From contig JABWBC010000025.1 of NCBI GenBank assembly GCA_013360695.1, positions 1-34,184 on the forward strand: a stretch of DNA of 34,184 nucleotides. The letters run 5' to 3'. The notes under the pieces are model-generated. The model worked only from the letters and a program-made list of their open reading frames with translations. It made no database searches and was not told where the DNA came from. Within the stretch, counting starts at the first letter, position 1. Every line of letters begins with the position of its first letter. The DNA is from Phycisphaerales bacterium. Lineage in GTDB: Bacteria > Planctomycetota > Phycisphaerae > Phycisphaerales > UBA1924. Positions 1 to 6,731 of this stretch are shown one piece after another. A program made the position numbers and the translations under genes.

Positions 1-2
1 CC

Positions 3-1859
3 CTCCACTCCGGCGACCTGGACGGCGACGGGCTCTCCACCTGCCAGGGGGACTGCGACGACTCGGATCCCGGCCTCGACCGCACCGACGCCGACGCCGA
101 CGGCTGGTCCACGTGCGCGGGCGACTGCGACGACGCCGATCCCGGGAAGACTCCGGTCGACGCCGACGGCGACGGGGCGAGCCTGTGCGACGGGGACTGC
201 GACGACGGCGATCCCGGCGTCTACCCCGGCGCGCCCGAGGTCTGCAACGGCGTCGACGACGACTGCGACGGTGAAGTGGACGAGGAGGCGGACGGAGACG
301 GAGACGGCTGGACGCCGTGCGGCGGCGACTGCGACGACGCCGATCCCCAGCGGTACCCCGGGGCGGGAGAGCGGTGCAACGGGCTGGACGACGACTGCAA
401 CGGCGCCGTCCCCCCCAGCGAGCTGCTGGACGCCGACTCCGACGGCTCCCCCGCCTGCGCGGACTGCGCCGACACCGATCCCGCGCGGTCTCCGGGGGCG
501 ACCGAGGTGTGCGATGGCCGGGACAACGACTGCGACCTGGCCGTCCCCGCCGACGAGTCCGACGCCGACGCCGACGGATCGATGCTCTGCGGGGGCGACT
601 GCGATGACGGCAACTCCGGGGCCCACCCGGGCGCCGCGGAGCTGTGCGACGGGTTCGACAACGACTGCGACGGGGACGTGGACGAGGACGGTGCCGCCGG
701 CTCTCCCACCTGGTACCTCGACGGCGACGGTGACGGCTACGGACTCGACGGGATCTCCGCCGTCGCCTGCGCCGCCCCGCCGGGCTACGCCGCGCTCCCG
801 GGCGACTGCGACGACGCGAGCTCCACCCGTCACCCGGGCGCCGCGGAGCAGTGCAACGGGATCGACGACGACTGCAACGCCTTCGTCCCCGGCATCGAGG
901 ACGACTCCGATCTCGATGGCTTCCGCGCCTGCGACGGCGACTGCGACGACGGCGATCCGCTGCGGAACCCCGGCGCTCCGGAGGTCTGCGGGGGCCTCGA
1001 CGACGACTGCGACGGCAGCCTCGGCCCCGACGAGGTGGACTCCGACGGCGACGGCTACACCGCGTGCGATGGGGACTGCGACGACGCCAGCCCCGGTACC
1101 CACCCCGGCGCCCCGGTCACCTGCGGCAACGGCATCGATGAGGACTGCGGCGGGGGGCCGCTGATGCTCGCGCGCTTCGACTCGCCCGAGGACGACACCC
1201 CCGCCTCCCTCTACGCGGCCAGCGACACGGACTCGGCAGGCATGGTCACCGACGGCGTCGACACCTGGCTTCGCCTCACGGCGGCGGTCCCCGGCGAGGC
1301 CGCCCGCTACGTCGGGGGGGGCGTGTTCACCCCGACCGAGGGCCTGACCGCGTCCTTCCGGTTCCGGGTCAGCGGCGACGGGGGCGACGGGTTCGTGCTG
1401 GCCTTCGTCCCCGAGGGCGCCGACGTCGGCGGCGCCTGGACCTACGGCGGCCAGCTCGCCTTCGACGGCCTCGACGCCTTCGGGTTGGAGATCGACACCG
1501 CCTACACCCCGGGCCTCGACCCGCTGGGGAACCACCTCGGCGTCGACGACGGGACGACCCTCTCGGGCGCGGCCCGGTCCATCGGCGTCGACATCGAGAG
1601 CGGCGACTGGATCGAGGTCCAGATCGACCTGGAGCGGACGGGGCCCGAGGGCGCCCAGGTCCAGGCGACCTTCACCCACGTCGTGGAGGGCGACTCCGAG
1701 GACGTGGTCCTCACCGAGGACGGGGATGGGCTGGACCTCCGCTCCTTGCTCGAGTCCGGCCGCGCCTTCCGAGTCGGGCTCTTCTCCGCCACGGGGTCGT
1801 CCTCGCCCCAGGCGCACGAGGTCGACGACATCCTGGTGGAGTGCATCGACGGTGTCTGA
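3..1859 (+). CDS. MopE-type metal-binding repeat protein with C-terminal lectin-like domain (5' partial)
   Basis: The frame is open from the window edge, so the true start lies upstream. About 619 residues are visible. Residues ~1-385 are tandem units of the form DxDGDG...GDCDDxDP...PGAxExCxGxDxDCDG, as in the Cu-binding MopE / 'putative metal-binding motif' family. I count eight GDCDD cores plus one degenerate copy (ADCADTDP), and seven D-x-DC cores. Asp-rich loops of this type probably bind Ca2+ or other metals, and the paired Cys may form disulfides, so the protein is probably secreted or on the surface. Residues ~388-618 form a separate beta-rich domain with DGFVLAFVPEG, FGLEIDT and DPLGNHLGVD, which resembles L-type (legume-like) lectin domains, so glycan binding is plausible. 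The stop overlaps the GTG start of the next gene by 8 nt, so the two were co-transcribed. Function is unknown. Composition and family suggest a different source organism from the sequence after nt 3000. Confidence 0.8.
   Translation, partial: LHSGDLDGDGLSTCQGDCDDSDPGLDRTDADADGWSTCAGDCDDADPGKTPVDADGDGASLCDGDCDDGDPGVYPGAPEVCNGVDDDCDGEVDEEADGDGDGWTPCGGDCDDADPQRYPGAGERCNGLDDDCNGAVPPSELLDADSDGSPACADCADTDPARSPGATEVCDGRDNDCDLAVPADESDADADGSMLCGGDCDDGNSGAHPGAAELCDGFDNDCDGDVDEDGAAGSPTWYLDGDGDGYGLDGISAVACAAPPGYAALPGDCDDASSTRHPGAAEQCNGIDDDCNAFVPGIEDDSDLDGFRACDGDCDDGDPLRNPGAPEVCGGLDDDCDGSLGPDEVDSDGDGYTACDGDCDDASPGTHPGAPVTCGNGIDEDCGGGPLMLARFDSPEDDTPASLYAASDTDSAGMVTDGVDTWLRLTAAVPGEAARYVGGGVFTPTEGLTASFRFRVSGDGGDGFVLAFVPEGADVGGAWTYGGQLAFDGLDAFGLEIDTAYTPGLDPLGNHLGVDDGTTLSGAARSIGVDIESGDWIEVQIDLERTGPEGAQVQATFTHVVEGDSEDVVLTEDGDGLDLRSLLESGRAFRVGLFSATGSSSPQAHEVDDILVECIDGV
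27..1149 (+). repeat. Tandem Asp/Cys-rich coding repeats, array 1
   Basis: This is a protein-level tandem array whose units are recognised at DNA level by ggcgactgcgacgacgccga-like cores. The cores recur at irregular spacing, with variable linkers inside most units. Drift between copies shows an old, diversified array rather than a recent duplication. It creates many open shadow frames on both strands, and short-read assemblers can misjoin such arrays. Confidence 0.85.
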
Positions 1860-3003
1860 CCGCTCTCTCCGGCCGGGTTTCTCGGTCTTCCTGCTCGTGG
1901 CGGCGGCCCCCTTGGCGTCAGCCCTCTCGGGCTGCCTCGCCCCCTACTTCGGCGACGAGGACGGCGACGGCGACGGCGTCCCCTACCTGGAGGACTGCGA
2001 CGACGCCGATCCCTTCGTGCTCCCCGGAGGCGAGGAGATCTGCGACGGCCAGGACAACGACTGCGACGGCCTGCTGCCCGAGGAGGAGCTGGACGCCGAC
2101 GGCGACGGAGTCGCCCCCTGCGAGGGGGACGTCGGCGCGTGCGACCAGGACCCGACCCTCGGCCCCGTGGACGCGGACGGCGACGGCGTCACCACCTGCG
2201 ACGGCGACTGCAACGACCTCCACCCCGGGATCCATCCCGGACACGCGGAGGTGGAGGACGACGGCCTCGACAACGACTGCGACGGTGTGCTGGCGGCCGA
2301 CGAGACCGACGGCGACGGCGACGGCTACTCCGCCGCCGCGGGGGACTGCGACGACACCGATCCCGCCGTCTCCCCGGGCCGGCCGGAGGTCGCCTGCGGC
2401 GGGCTGGACGACGACTGCGACGGCCTGCTGGACCCGTCGGAGGTCGACAACGACGGCGACGGGACCTCCGAGTGCGACGGCGACTGCGACGACGGGAACG
2501 CCGGAGTCTCCCCGGGCGCGGCGGAGTCCGCCTGCAACGGCCGGGACGACGACTGCGACGGGGCCCTCGCGGCCGACGAGAGCGACCTGGACGGCGACGG
2601 CTGGACCCGAGGCTGTCCCCAGCTCAACCCCGGCGGCTCGGAGGTGGACTGCGACGACGCCGTCCCCGAGGCGTACCCCCGGGAGACGGACGAGACCCGC
2701 CTGGAGGTCTGCGGGAACGGGGCGAACGACGACTGCGACGCGCCCCTGAGCGGGGATGACCCGGTGGTCTTCGCCGACGCGATCTTCATCGATGACTTCG
2801 ACAACGCCGGAGCGGGGGACCTCGGCCTCGACCAGAGGGAGTTCATCGACGTCGACCTGGACAACCTGGTCGTGGACACCGACGGCGAGCGCAACGGGGC
2901 CTTCCGGCTCACCCGGGACTCCACCACGGTCCAGGGGAGGGTCTTCGGGATCGCCCCCGTCGCCTTCCCGTCCTCCGGCGTCGCCTTCACCGCCGACATC
3001 CAG
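1852..3003 (+). CDS. MopE-type repeat lipoprotein, 3' end lost at a probable chimeric junction
   Basis: The start is taken as GTG at 1852, which overlaps the upstream stop by 8 nt and has GGAG at 1838-1841. It gives a lipoprotein signal peptide, with a hydrophobic stretch FSVFLLVAAAPLASA and the lipobox LSGC, so the product should be exported and lipidated. The mature part begins with DEDGDGDG and carries five further DxDC-type units (GQDNDCDG, GLDNDCDG, GLDDDCDG, GRDDDCDG and GANDDCDA), the same repeat family as the gene before it. After about residue 300 a non-repeat beta-rich domain begins (FIDDFDNAGAGDLGLDQ). It breaks off abruptly where the frame becomes a CheA histidine kinase at ~2995-3010. 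Up to that point this is an ordinary repeat lipoprotein; its real C-terminus is not in the window. Function is unknown, and metal-dependent adhesion or surface structure is only a guess. Confidence 0.7.
1954..2745 (+). repeat. Tandem Asp/Cys-rich coding repeats, array 2
   Basis: Same repeat family as the array at 27-1149, here in the lipoprotein gene. Units are recognised by CDD.DP and D[DN]DCDG cores about 40 residues apart. One unit is degenerate (GACDQDP), and one has ECDGDCDDGNA instead of the usual DP. Confidence 0.8.
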
Positions 3004-3020
3004 GTCGCCGTCATGCGCAC
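2990..3020. other. Probable chimeric junction between two genomes
   Basis: Within one open frame the protein changes from a MopE-family lipoprotein (FPSSGVAFTAD) to the CheA motif QVAVMRTRMQPLEKLF. The CheA part lacks its phosphotransfer, CheY-binding and most of its dimerisation domains. The lipoprotein's C-terminal domain stops mid-fold. Two unrelated truncations meeting at one point, with a change of taxonomic flavour, is what a misjoin looks like. A short stretch shared by the two parents, such as the bases after 2996, could have bridged the assembly. Confidence 0.7.
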
Positions 3021-4002
3021 GCGTATGCAGCCCCTGGAAAAGCTCTTCAGCAAGTATCCCCGCCTCATCCGCGATCTCTGCGGCAAGACCGGCAAGAAGA
3101 TCGAGCTCGTGATCGAGGGCGGGGAGACCGAGGTCGACAAGTCGGTCATCGAAGAGCTGGGCGATCCGCTCGTGCACCTGCTGCGCAACGCCGCCGACCA
3201 CGGGCTCGAGCTCCCCGCCGATCGACTCGCCGCCGGCAAGGGCGAGACGGGCCGGATCACGCTCCGCGCCAGCCACGAGGGCAGCCACGTTCAGCTGCTG
3301 ATCATCGACGACGGACGCGGGCTCAACCGCGAGAAGATCGCCGCCAAGGCCGTCGAACGCGGGCTCGTCCGTGTCGAGGATGTCGCCGCCCTCCCCGACG
3401 AGGAAGTCTTCCGCTTCATCTTCCTCCCCGGCTTCTCGACCGCGGAGAAGGTCAGCGATCTTTCGGGGCGCGGCGTGGGGATGGACGTCGTCCGCACCAA
3501 CATCGAGAAGCTCAAGGGCCTCATCTCGCTCTCGAGCCAACACGGCAACGGCACCACGGTGTCGATCACGATCCCGCTCACCGTCGCGATCCTTCCCGCG
3601 ATGATGGTGGGCGTGGGCGACGAGGTCTACGCCGTCCCGCTCAACAACATCCTGGAGATCGTCAAGCCCGACCCGGCGTCGCTCTCCTCGATCGGCGGGC
3701 GGAGCGTGATGCGCCTGCGCGACTCGGTGCTCCCGCTCATCAGCTCGGCGGACCTCTTCGAACTCCCGGCCGAGGGCGTCCAGACACCCTTTGCCGTGGT
3801 GCTGTGCATGAACAACTCGCGCGTGGGACTGCTCGTCACGCGCCTGATCGGTCAGCAGGAAATCGTCATCAAACCCCTTGACGGAGTCGGAACCCGCGGC
3901 GGAGCGGCGGGCGGCGCGACGGTCCGCGACGACGGCGGCGTCAGCCTCATCATCGATGTCGCGGAACTCATCCGCATGGCCCAGGGACGAGCCAACGCAT
4001 AA
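3004..4002 (+). CDS. cheA: Chemotaxis histidine kinase CheA, C-terminal part (P3 end, P4 and P5)
   Basis: CheA autophosphorylates in response to receptor arrays and passes phosphate to CheY. The visible ~330 residues begin at the end of the P3 dimerisation helix (VMRTRMQPLEKLFSKYPRL). The P4 kinase domain follows, with N box LLRNAADHGLE, G1 box IIDDGRGL, F box FIFLPGFSTAE and G2 box SGRGVGMDVV. A P5 CheW-like receptor-coupling domain starts at about nt 3590 (TVAILPAMMVGVGDEVYAVPL) and runs to the end. Upstream the same frame continues into an unrelated repeat lipoprotein, so the start, the Hpt domain with its phospho-His and the P2 domain are missing. The missing part probably lies on another contig. 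The ATP-binding boxes look intact, so the native gene is probably functional. It is followed by cheX after 42 nt and then cheY. Confidence 0.9.
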   Translation, partial: VAVMRTRMQPLEKLFSKYPRLIRDLCGKTGKKIELVIEGGETEVDKSVIEELGDPLVHLLRNAADHGLELPADRLAAGKGETGRITLRASHEGSHVQLLIIDDGRGLNREKIAAKAVERGLVRVEDVAALPDEEVFRFIFLPGFSTAEKVSDLSGRGVGMDVVRTNIEKLKGLISLSSQHGNGTTVSITIPLTVAILPAMMVGVGDEVYAVPLNNILEIVKPDPASLSSIGGRSVMRLRDSVLPLISSADLFELPAEGVQTPFAVVLCMNNSRVGLLVTRLIGQQEIVIKPLDGVGTRGGAAGGATVRDDGGVSLIIDVAELIRMAQGRANA

Positions 4003-4044
4003 GGGACGCAGGAAGAGCCGAGAACCGGCGAAACTGGAGTGACC

Positions 4045-4554
4045 ATGGACCCGAATTACATCAAGCCGTTCATCACGAGCATCCAGAACGTCTTCTCGAC
4101 GATGCTCCAGCTCCCGGTCTCCATCGGCGAGCCCACCATCAAGTCCGGGCAGCAGCCTTTCGATGTCTCGGGCATCATCGGCATGTCCGGCGACGTCACC
4201 GGTTCGGTCGTCCTCAGCTTTCCCCGCGACTGCGCCGAGCGCGTCGTCGCCCTCTTCTGCGGGCAGCAGGTCGCCTTCGAGACTTCCGACTTCAACGACG
4301 CCATCGGCGAACTCGTCAACATGGTCTCGGGCAACGCCAAGGCCCTGTTCCCTGCCGGACGAAAGGTCAGCATCTCCTGCCCCAGCGTCGTGGTCGGCGC
4401 CAAGCACAGCGTGGCCCGTCAGTCCGACGTCCCCTGCATCCAGATCCCCTGCGGGACCGACTGCGGCGACTTCGTGATCGAGATCGCCATCAAGTCCAAG
4501 CCCGCCGCCGATCCCGCCGCCGCCACCCACGCCGCCGCGTCCGTCAAGGCCTAA
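4045..4554 (+). CDS. cheX: CheX-family CheY-P phosphatase
   Basis: This 169-residue cytoplasmic protein belongs to the CheX/CheC/FliY group, which dephosphorylates CheY-P and ends the signal. The diagnostic helix reads DAIGELVNMVSGNAK at about residues 85-99. Its E-x2-N pair (Glu89, Asn92) matches the catalytic Glu and Asn of the family. There is only one such helix, as in CheX, whereas CheC has two. The start is ATG 4045, with GGAG five bases upstream; an in-frame GTG at 4039 overlaps that ribosome site and is less likely. The gene sits between cheA and cheY, the expected place for a phosphatase in a system lacking CheZ. The C-terminal ~15 residues are a Pro/Ala-rich tail of no clear role. 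Confidence 0.85.
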   Translation: MDPNYIKPFITSIQNVFSTMLQLPVSIGEPTIKSGQQPFDVSGIIGMSGDVTGSVVLSFPRDCAERVVALFCGQQVAFETSDFNDAIGELVNMVSGNAKALFPAGRKVSISCPSVVVGAKHSVARQSDVPCIQIPCGTDCGDFVIEIAIKSKPAADPAAATHAAASVKA

Positions 4555-4607
4555 CCACCGAACCCCGACCGGCTTCCGAGCCGATAGAAAGAGACTGAGG
4601 AGCAGTC

Positions 4608-4985
4608 ATGAAGATCATGCTTGTGGACGACTCGAAGACGATGCGCAACATCCAGAAGGCGGTGCTGGCGCAGCTCGGTCACAGCGACATTGTCGAGGCC
4701 TGCGACGGCCAGGACGCCCTGTCCAAGGTCCAGGCCGCCAAGCCCGACCTCCTGCTGGTCGACTGGAACATGCCGAACATGGACGGGCTCTCGTTCGTGA
4801 AGGCCTTCCGCCAGACCAACAAGGCCACGCCGATCATCATGGTGACCACCGAGGCCGAAAAAGGCCGCGTCATCGAGGCGATCAAGGCCGGGGTGAACAA
4901 CTACGTGGTCAAGCCCTTCACGCCCGACCTGCTCAGTCAGCGCATCCAGGAAACCCTCGCCAAGAAGGCCGCCAGCGCCGCCTGA
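4608..4985 (+). CDS. cheY: Single-domain response regulator CheY
   Basis: This 125-residue receiver domain has no output domain, as in CheY. Conserved residues are visible: acidic pair Asp7-Asp8, phospho-acceptor Asp52 in LLVDWNMPNMDG, Thr80 in the VTTEA switch, and Lys102 in VVKPF. Tyr99 occupies the place of the aromatic switch residue. Phosphorylated CheY would bind the flagellar switch or another motility output. A ribosome site (GAGGAG) precedes the ATG. The gene is last in the cheA-cheX-cheY run, and a strong terminator follows 28 nt after its stop. Identity as a receiver is certain; its role in chemotaxis follows from its neighbours. Confidence 0.92.
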   Translation: MKIMLVDDSKTMRNIQKAVLAQLGHSDIVEACDGQDALSKVQAAKPDLLLVDWNMPNMDGLSFVKAFRQTNKATPIIMVTTEAEKGRVIEAIKAGVNNYVVKPFTPDLLSQRIQETLAKKAASAA

Positions 4986-5012
4986 GGCCAGACACCACCC
5001 GATGATTCCCTT

Positions 5013-5039
5013 GGCCGGGGCGACAACCCCGGCTTTTTT
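5013..5039 (+). terminator. Rho-independent terminator after cheY
   Basis: A perfect stem GCCGGGG / CCCCGGC (5014-5020 with 5027-5033) encloses the six-base loop CGACAA and is followed at once by six T (5034-5039). It closes the chemotaxis operon. Confidence 0.92.
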
Positions 5040-5166
5040 GCGCGCGGTTCGGACCTTGCGGCATCGGTGGGGCGTCAGACCCGTATGGGAAGGGCACGGG
5101 TGGTGACCTGGGGTCTCTTTGGGGGTGGGGGTGGACACGGGCCGCCCCGTCGCGGAGAATCCGCTG

Positions 5167-6597
5167 ATGTCGATGAGGTTGGGAGTGCGCTGGGTGGGGG
5201 CCCTGAGTGGCCTGTTGGGTGCCGTTGTGGTGGCGCGCGCCCAGGAGCAGCCCGCCACCCCGCCCGCGTCGGTTCCGTCCCAGACCGCGCCCCAGCCCGA
5301 AGCCAAGCCCGAAGCCAAGCCTGAGCCTCATCCCGAGTCCGACCGGCCCCTCATCCCAAGCGGCCCCGACGATTCCGACCTCGGGCCCGACGATGAGGTC
5401 CGCGAGTCTGTGGTCATCCTGACCGACGGGCGACGCATGGCCGGGGTTCTCAGCGAGCAAACCGCCAAGGGCGTCACGCTTTCGATCGGCGGGATCGACA
5501 CCTTCTTTCCTGCCGAAAACGTCGCCTCGGTCGAATCCCAGCCCACCACGCGCGAGCGCTACCGCCAGATGCGTGAAACCATCGACGACGACGACGTCGA
5601 TCGGCGCGCCAATCTTGCCGACTGGCTGCGCGAGCGCGGCCAGCTTCGCCTGGCCCTCCGCGAGGTCGAGGGCGTGCTCGCGCGCAACCCCTCCCACCGA
5701 GAGGCAAGCGAACTCCGCACCCTCATCCTCGAACAGATGAGGCTTGACGCCGCCTCCGGAAAGCGCGTGCCCGACGAGAGCAAGGTCGGCGGCGCGGAGG
5801 CAAGCAAGCGCCCGGCGTTCCCCGTCCTTTCCCCCGAGCAGATCAACCTCCTGCGCGTGTACGAGATCGACCTGGCCGATCCGCCCCGGATGGTGATCGA
5901 GTACGAGACCGTGCACCAGCTCTACCAGAAGTACGCGGGACACGAGCTTCTCCCCAAGAGCCGCGAGTCGGAAGACCAACTCCACCGCAAGCGCCCCGAG
6001 CAGATTCTCGAGCTGATGTTCCGCTTGCGGGCGCGCGAGTTCTATCCCAAGGTGCAGGTGATCGAAGACCCGGGCGCCATGCGCCGCTTCCGCGACAACG
6101 TCCACCGCACATGGATCATCAACTCGTGCGCCACCTCCGCCTGCCACGGCGGGAACGAAGCCGGGCGGCTCATGCTCAACAACCGGCGTCCCAATTCCGA
6201 CGCCACGGTGTACACCAACTATTTGATCCTCGACCGGTTCAGGATCCGCGAGGCCAAGGGCCCCGAGCTGAATCCCGAGGCCAACGCCGAGGCCGCCGCC
6301 GCTCGCCCCGCCGAGCCCAGGCTGGTCCCGCTTATCGACTACGACGATCCCGCCCGCTCGCCCCTGCTCCAACTCGGGCTGCCCGCCGGCGAGAGCACCT
6401 ACCCGCACCCGATCATCCCAGGACCGGGCAAGGGTCGGACGATCCCCCCGGTTTTCCGCGGCAAGGACGATCGTCGCTATATCGCGGCGATTGAGTGGAT
6501 CAAGTCCATGTACAAGCCGCGTACCGAATACCCGATCGAATACACTCCACCCTCTCCGGCGACGCCCGCGGCGGTGGGGCAGCCCACGCAGCGATAG
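5167..6597 (+). CDS. Exported cytochrome-like protein with CX4CH motif (planctomycetal type)
   Basis: The start is ATG 5167 with GGAG nine bases upstream (ATG 5173 is also possible), giving about 476 residues. It has a cleavable signal peptide ending near VVARAQ, then a Pro/Glu/Lys linker with a PEAK PEAK PEPH mini-repeat. A small beta domain follows (VILTDGRRMAGVLSEQ...), then a helical TPR-like stretch around residues 130-190 (ANLADWLRERGQLRLALRE). The C-terminal half contains CATSACHGG: Cys321 and Cys326 followed by His327, spaced CX4CH, with more conserved-looking sequence around it (RPNSDATVYTNYLIL). CHG-type motifs mark planctomycete cytochrome-like domains, but the standard haem site is CXXCH, so haem binding is not assured. 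It is probably periplasmic. It stands alone between a terminator and a lipoprotein gene, and its function is unknown. Confidence 0.6.
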   Translation: MSMRLGVRWVGALSGLLGAVVVARAQEQPATPPASVPSQTAPQPEAKPEAKPEPHPESDRPLIPSGPDDSDLGPDDEVRESVVILTDGRRMAGVLSEQTAKGVTLSIGGIDTFFPAENVASVESQPTTRERYRQMRETIDDDDVDRRANLADWLRERGQLRLALREVEGVLARNPSHREASELRTLILEQMRLDAASGKRVPDESKVGGAEASKRPAFPVLSPEQINLLRVYEIDLADPPRMVIEYETVHQLYQKYAGHELLPKSRESEDQLHRKRPEQILELMFRLRAREFYPKVQVIEDPGAMRRFRDNVHRTWIINSCATSACHGGNEAGRLMLNNRRPNSDATVYTNYLILDRFRIREAKGPELNPEANAEAAAARPAEPRLVPLIDYDDPARSPLLQLGLPAGESTYPHPIIPGPGKGRTIPPVFRGKDDRRYIAAIEWIKSMYKPRTEYPIEYTPPSPATPAAVGQPTQR

Positions 6598-6731
6598 GGC
6601 CCGGGGCGCCCGGCTGGAGCGCGTTCGCCGCGTGTTTGCTACAGTGTGCGGCCCGGACGAATCGCGCGATCACTTGTCCGGCGTCGGCCCACGGGCCGAG
6701 AGTGTCCTGAGCGCCCCGCGCTCGATTCCGC

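Noticed and set aside
1-2750. CRISPR-like or minisatellite array
   Set aside because: The repeats are degenerate at DNA level, irregularly spaced and fully explained by metal-binding protein repeats.
1918-4530. 870-residue open frame on the minus strand
   Set aside because: It mirrors the repeat arrays, cheA and cheX, and crosses the probable joint. High GC keeps antisense frames open; its sequence is low-complexity Val/Asp/Gly/Arg with no motif.
4933-6408. Minus-strand frame of 491 residues over cheY and the cytochrome-like gene
   Set aside because: It overlaps two well-supported genes and a strong plus-strand terminator, and has no recognisable domain.
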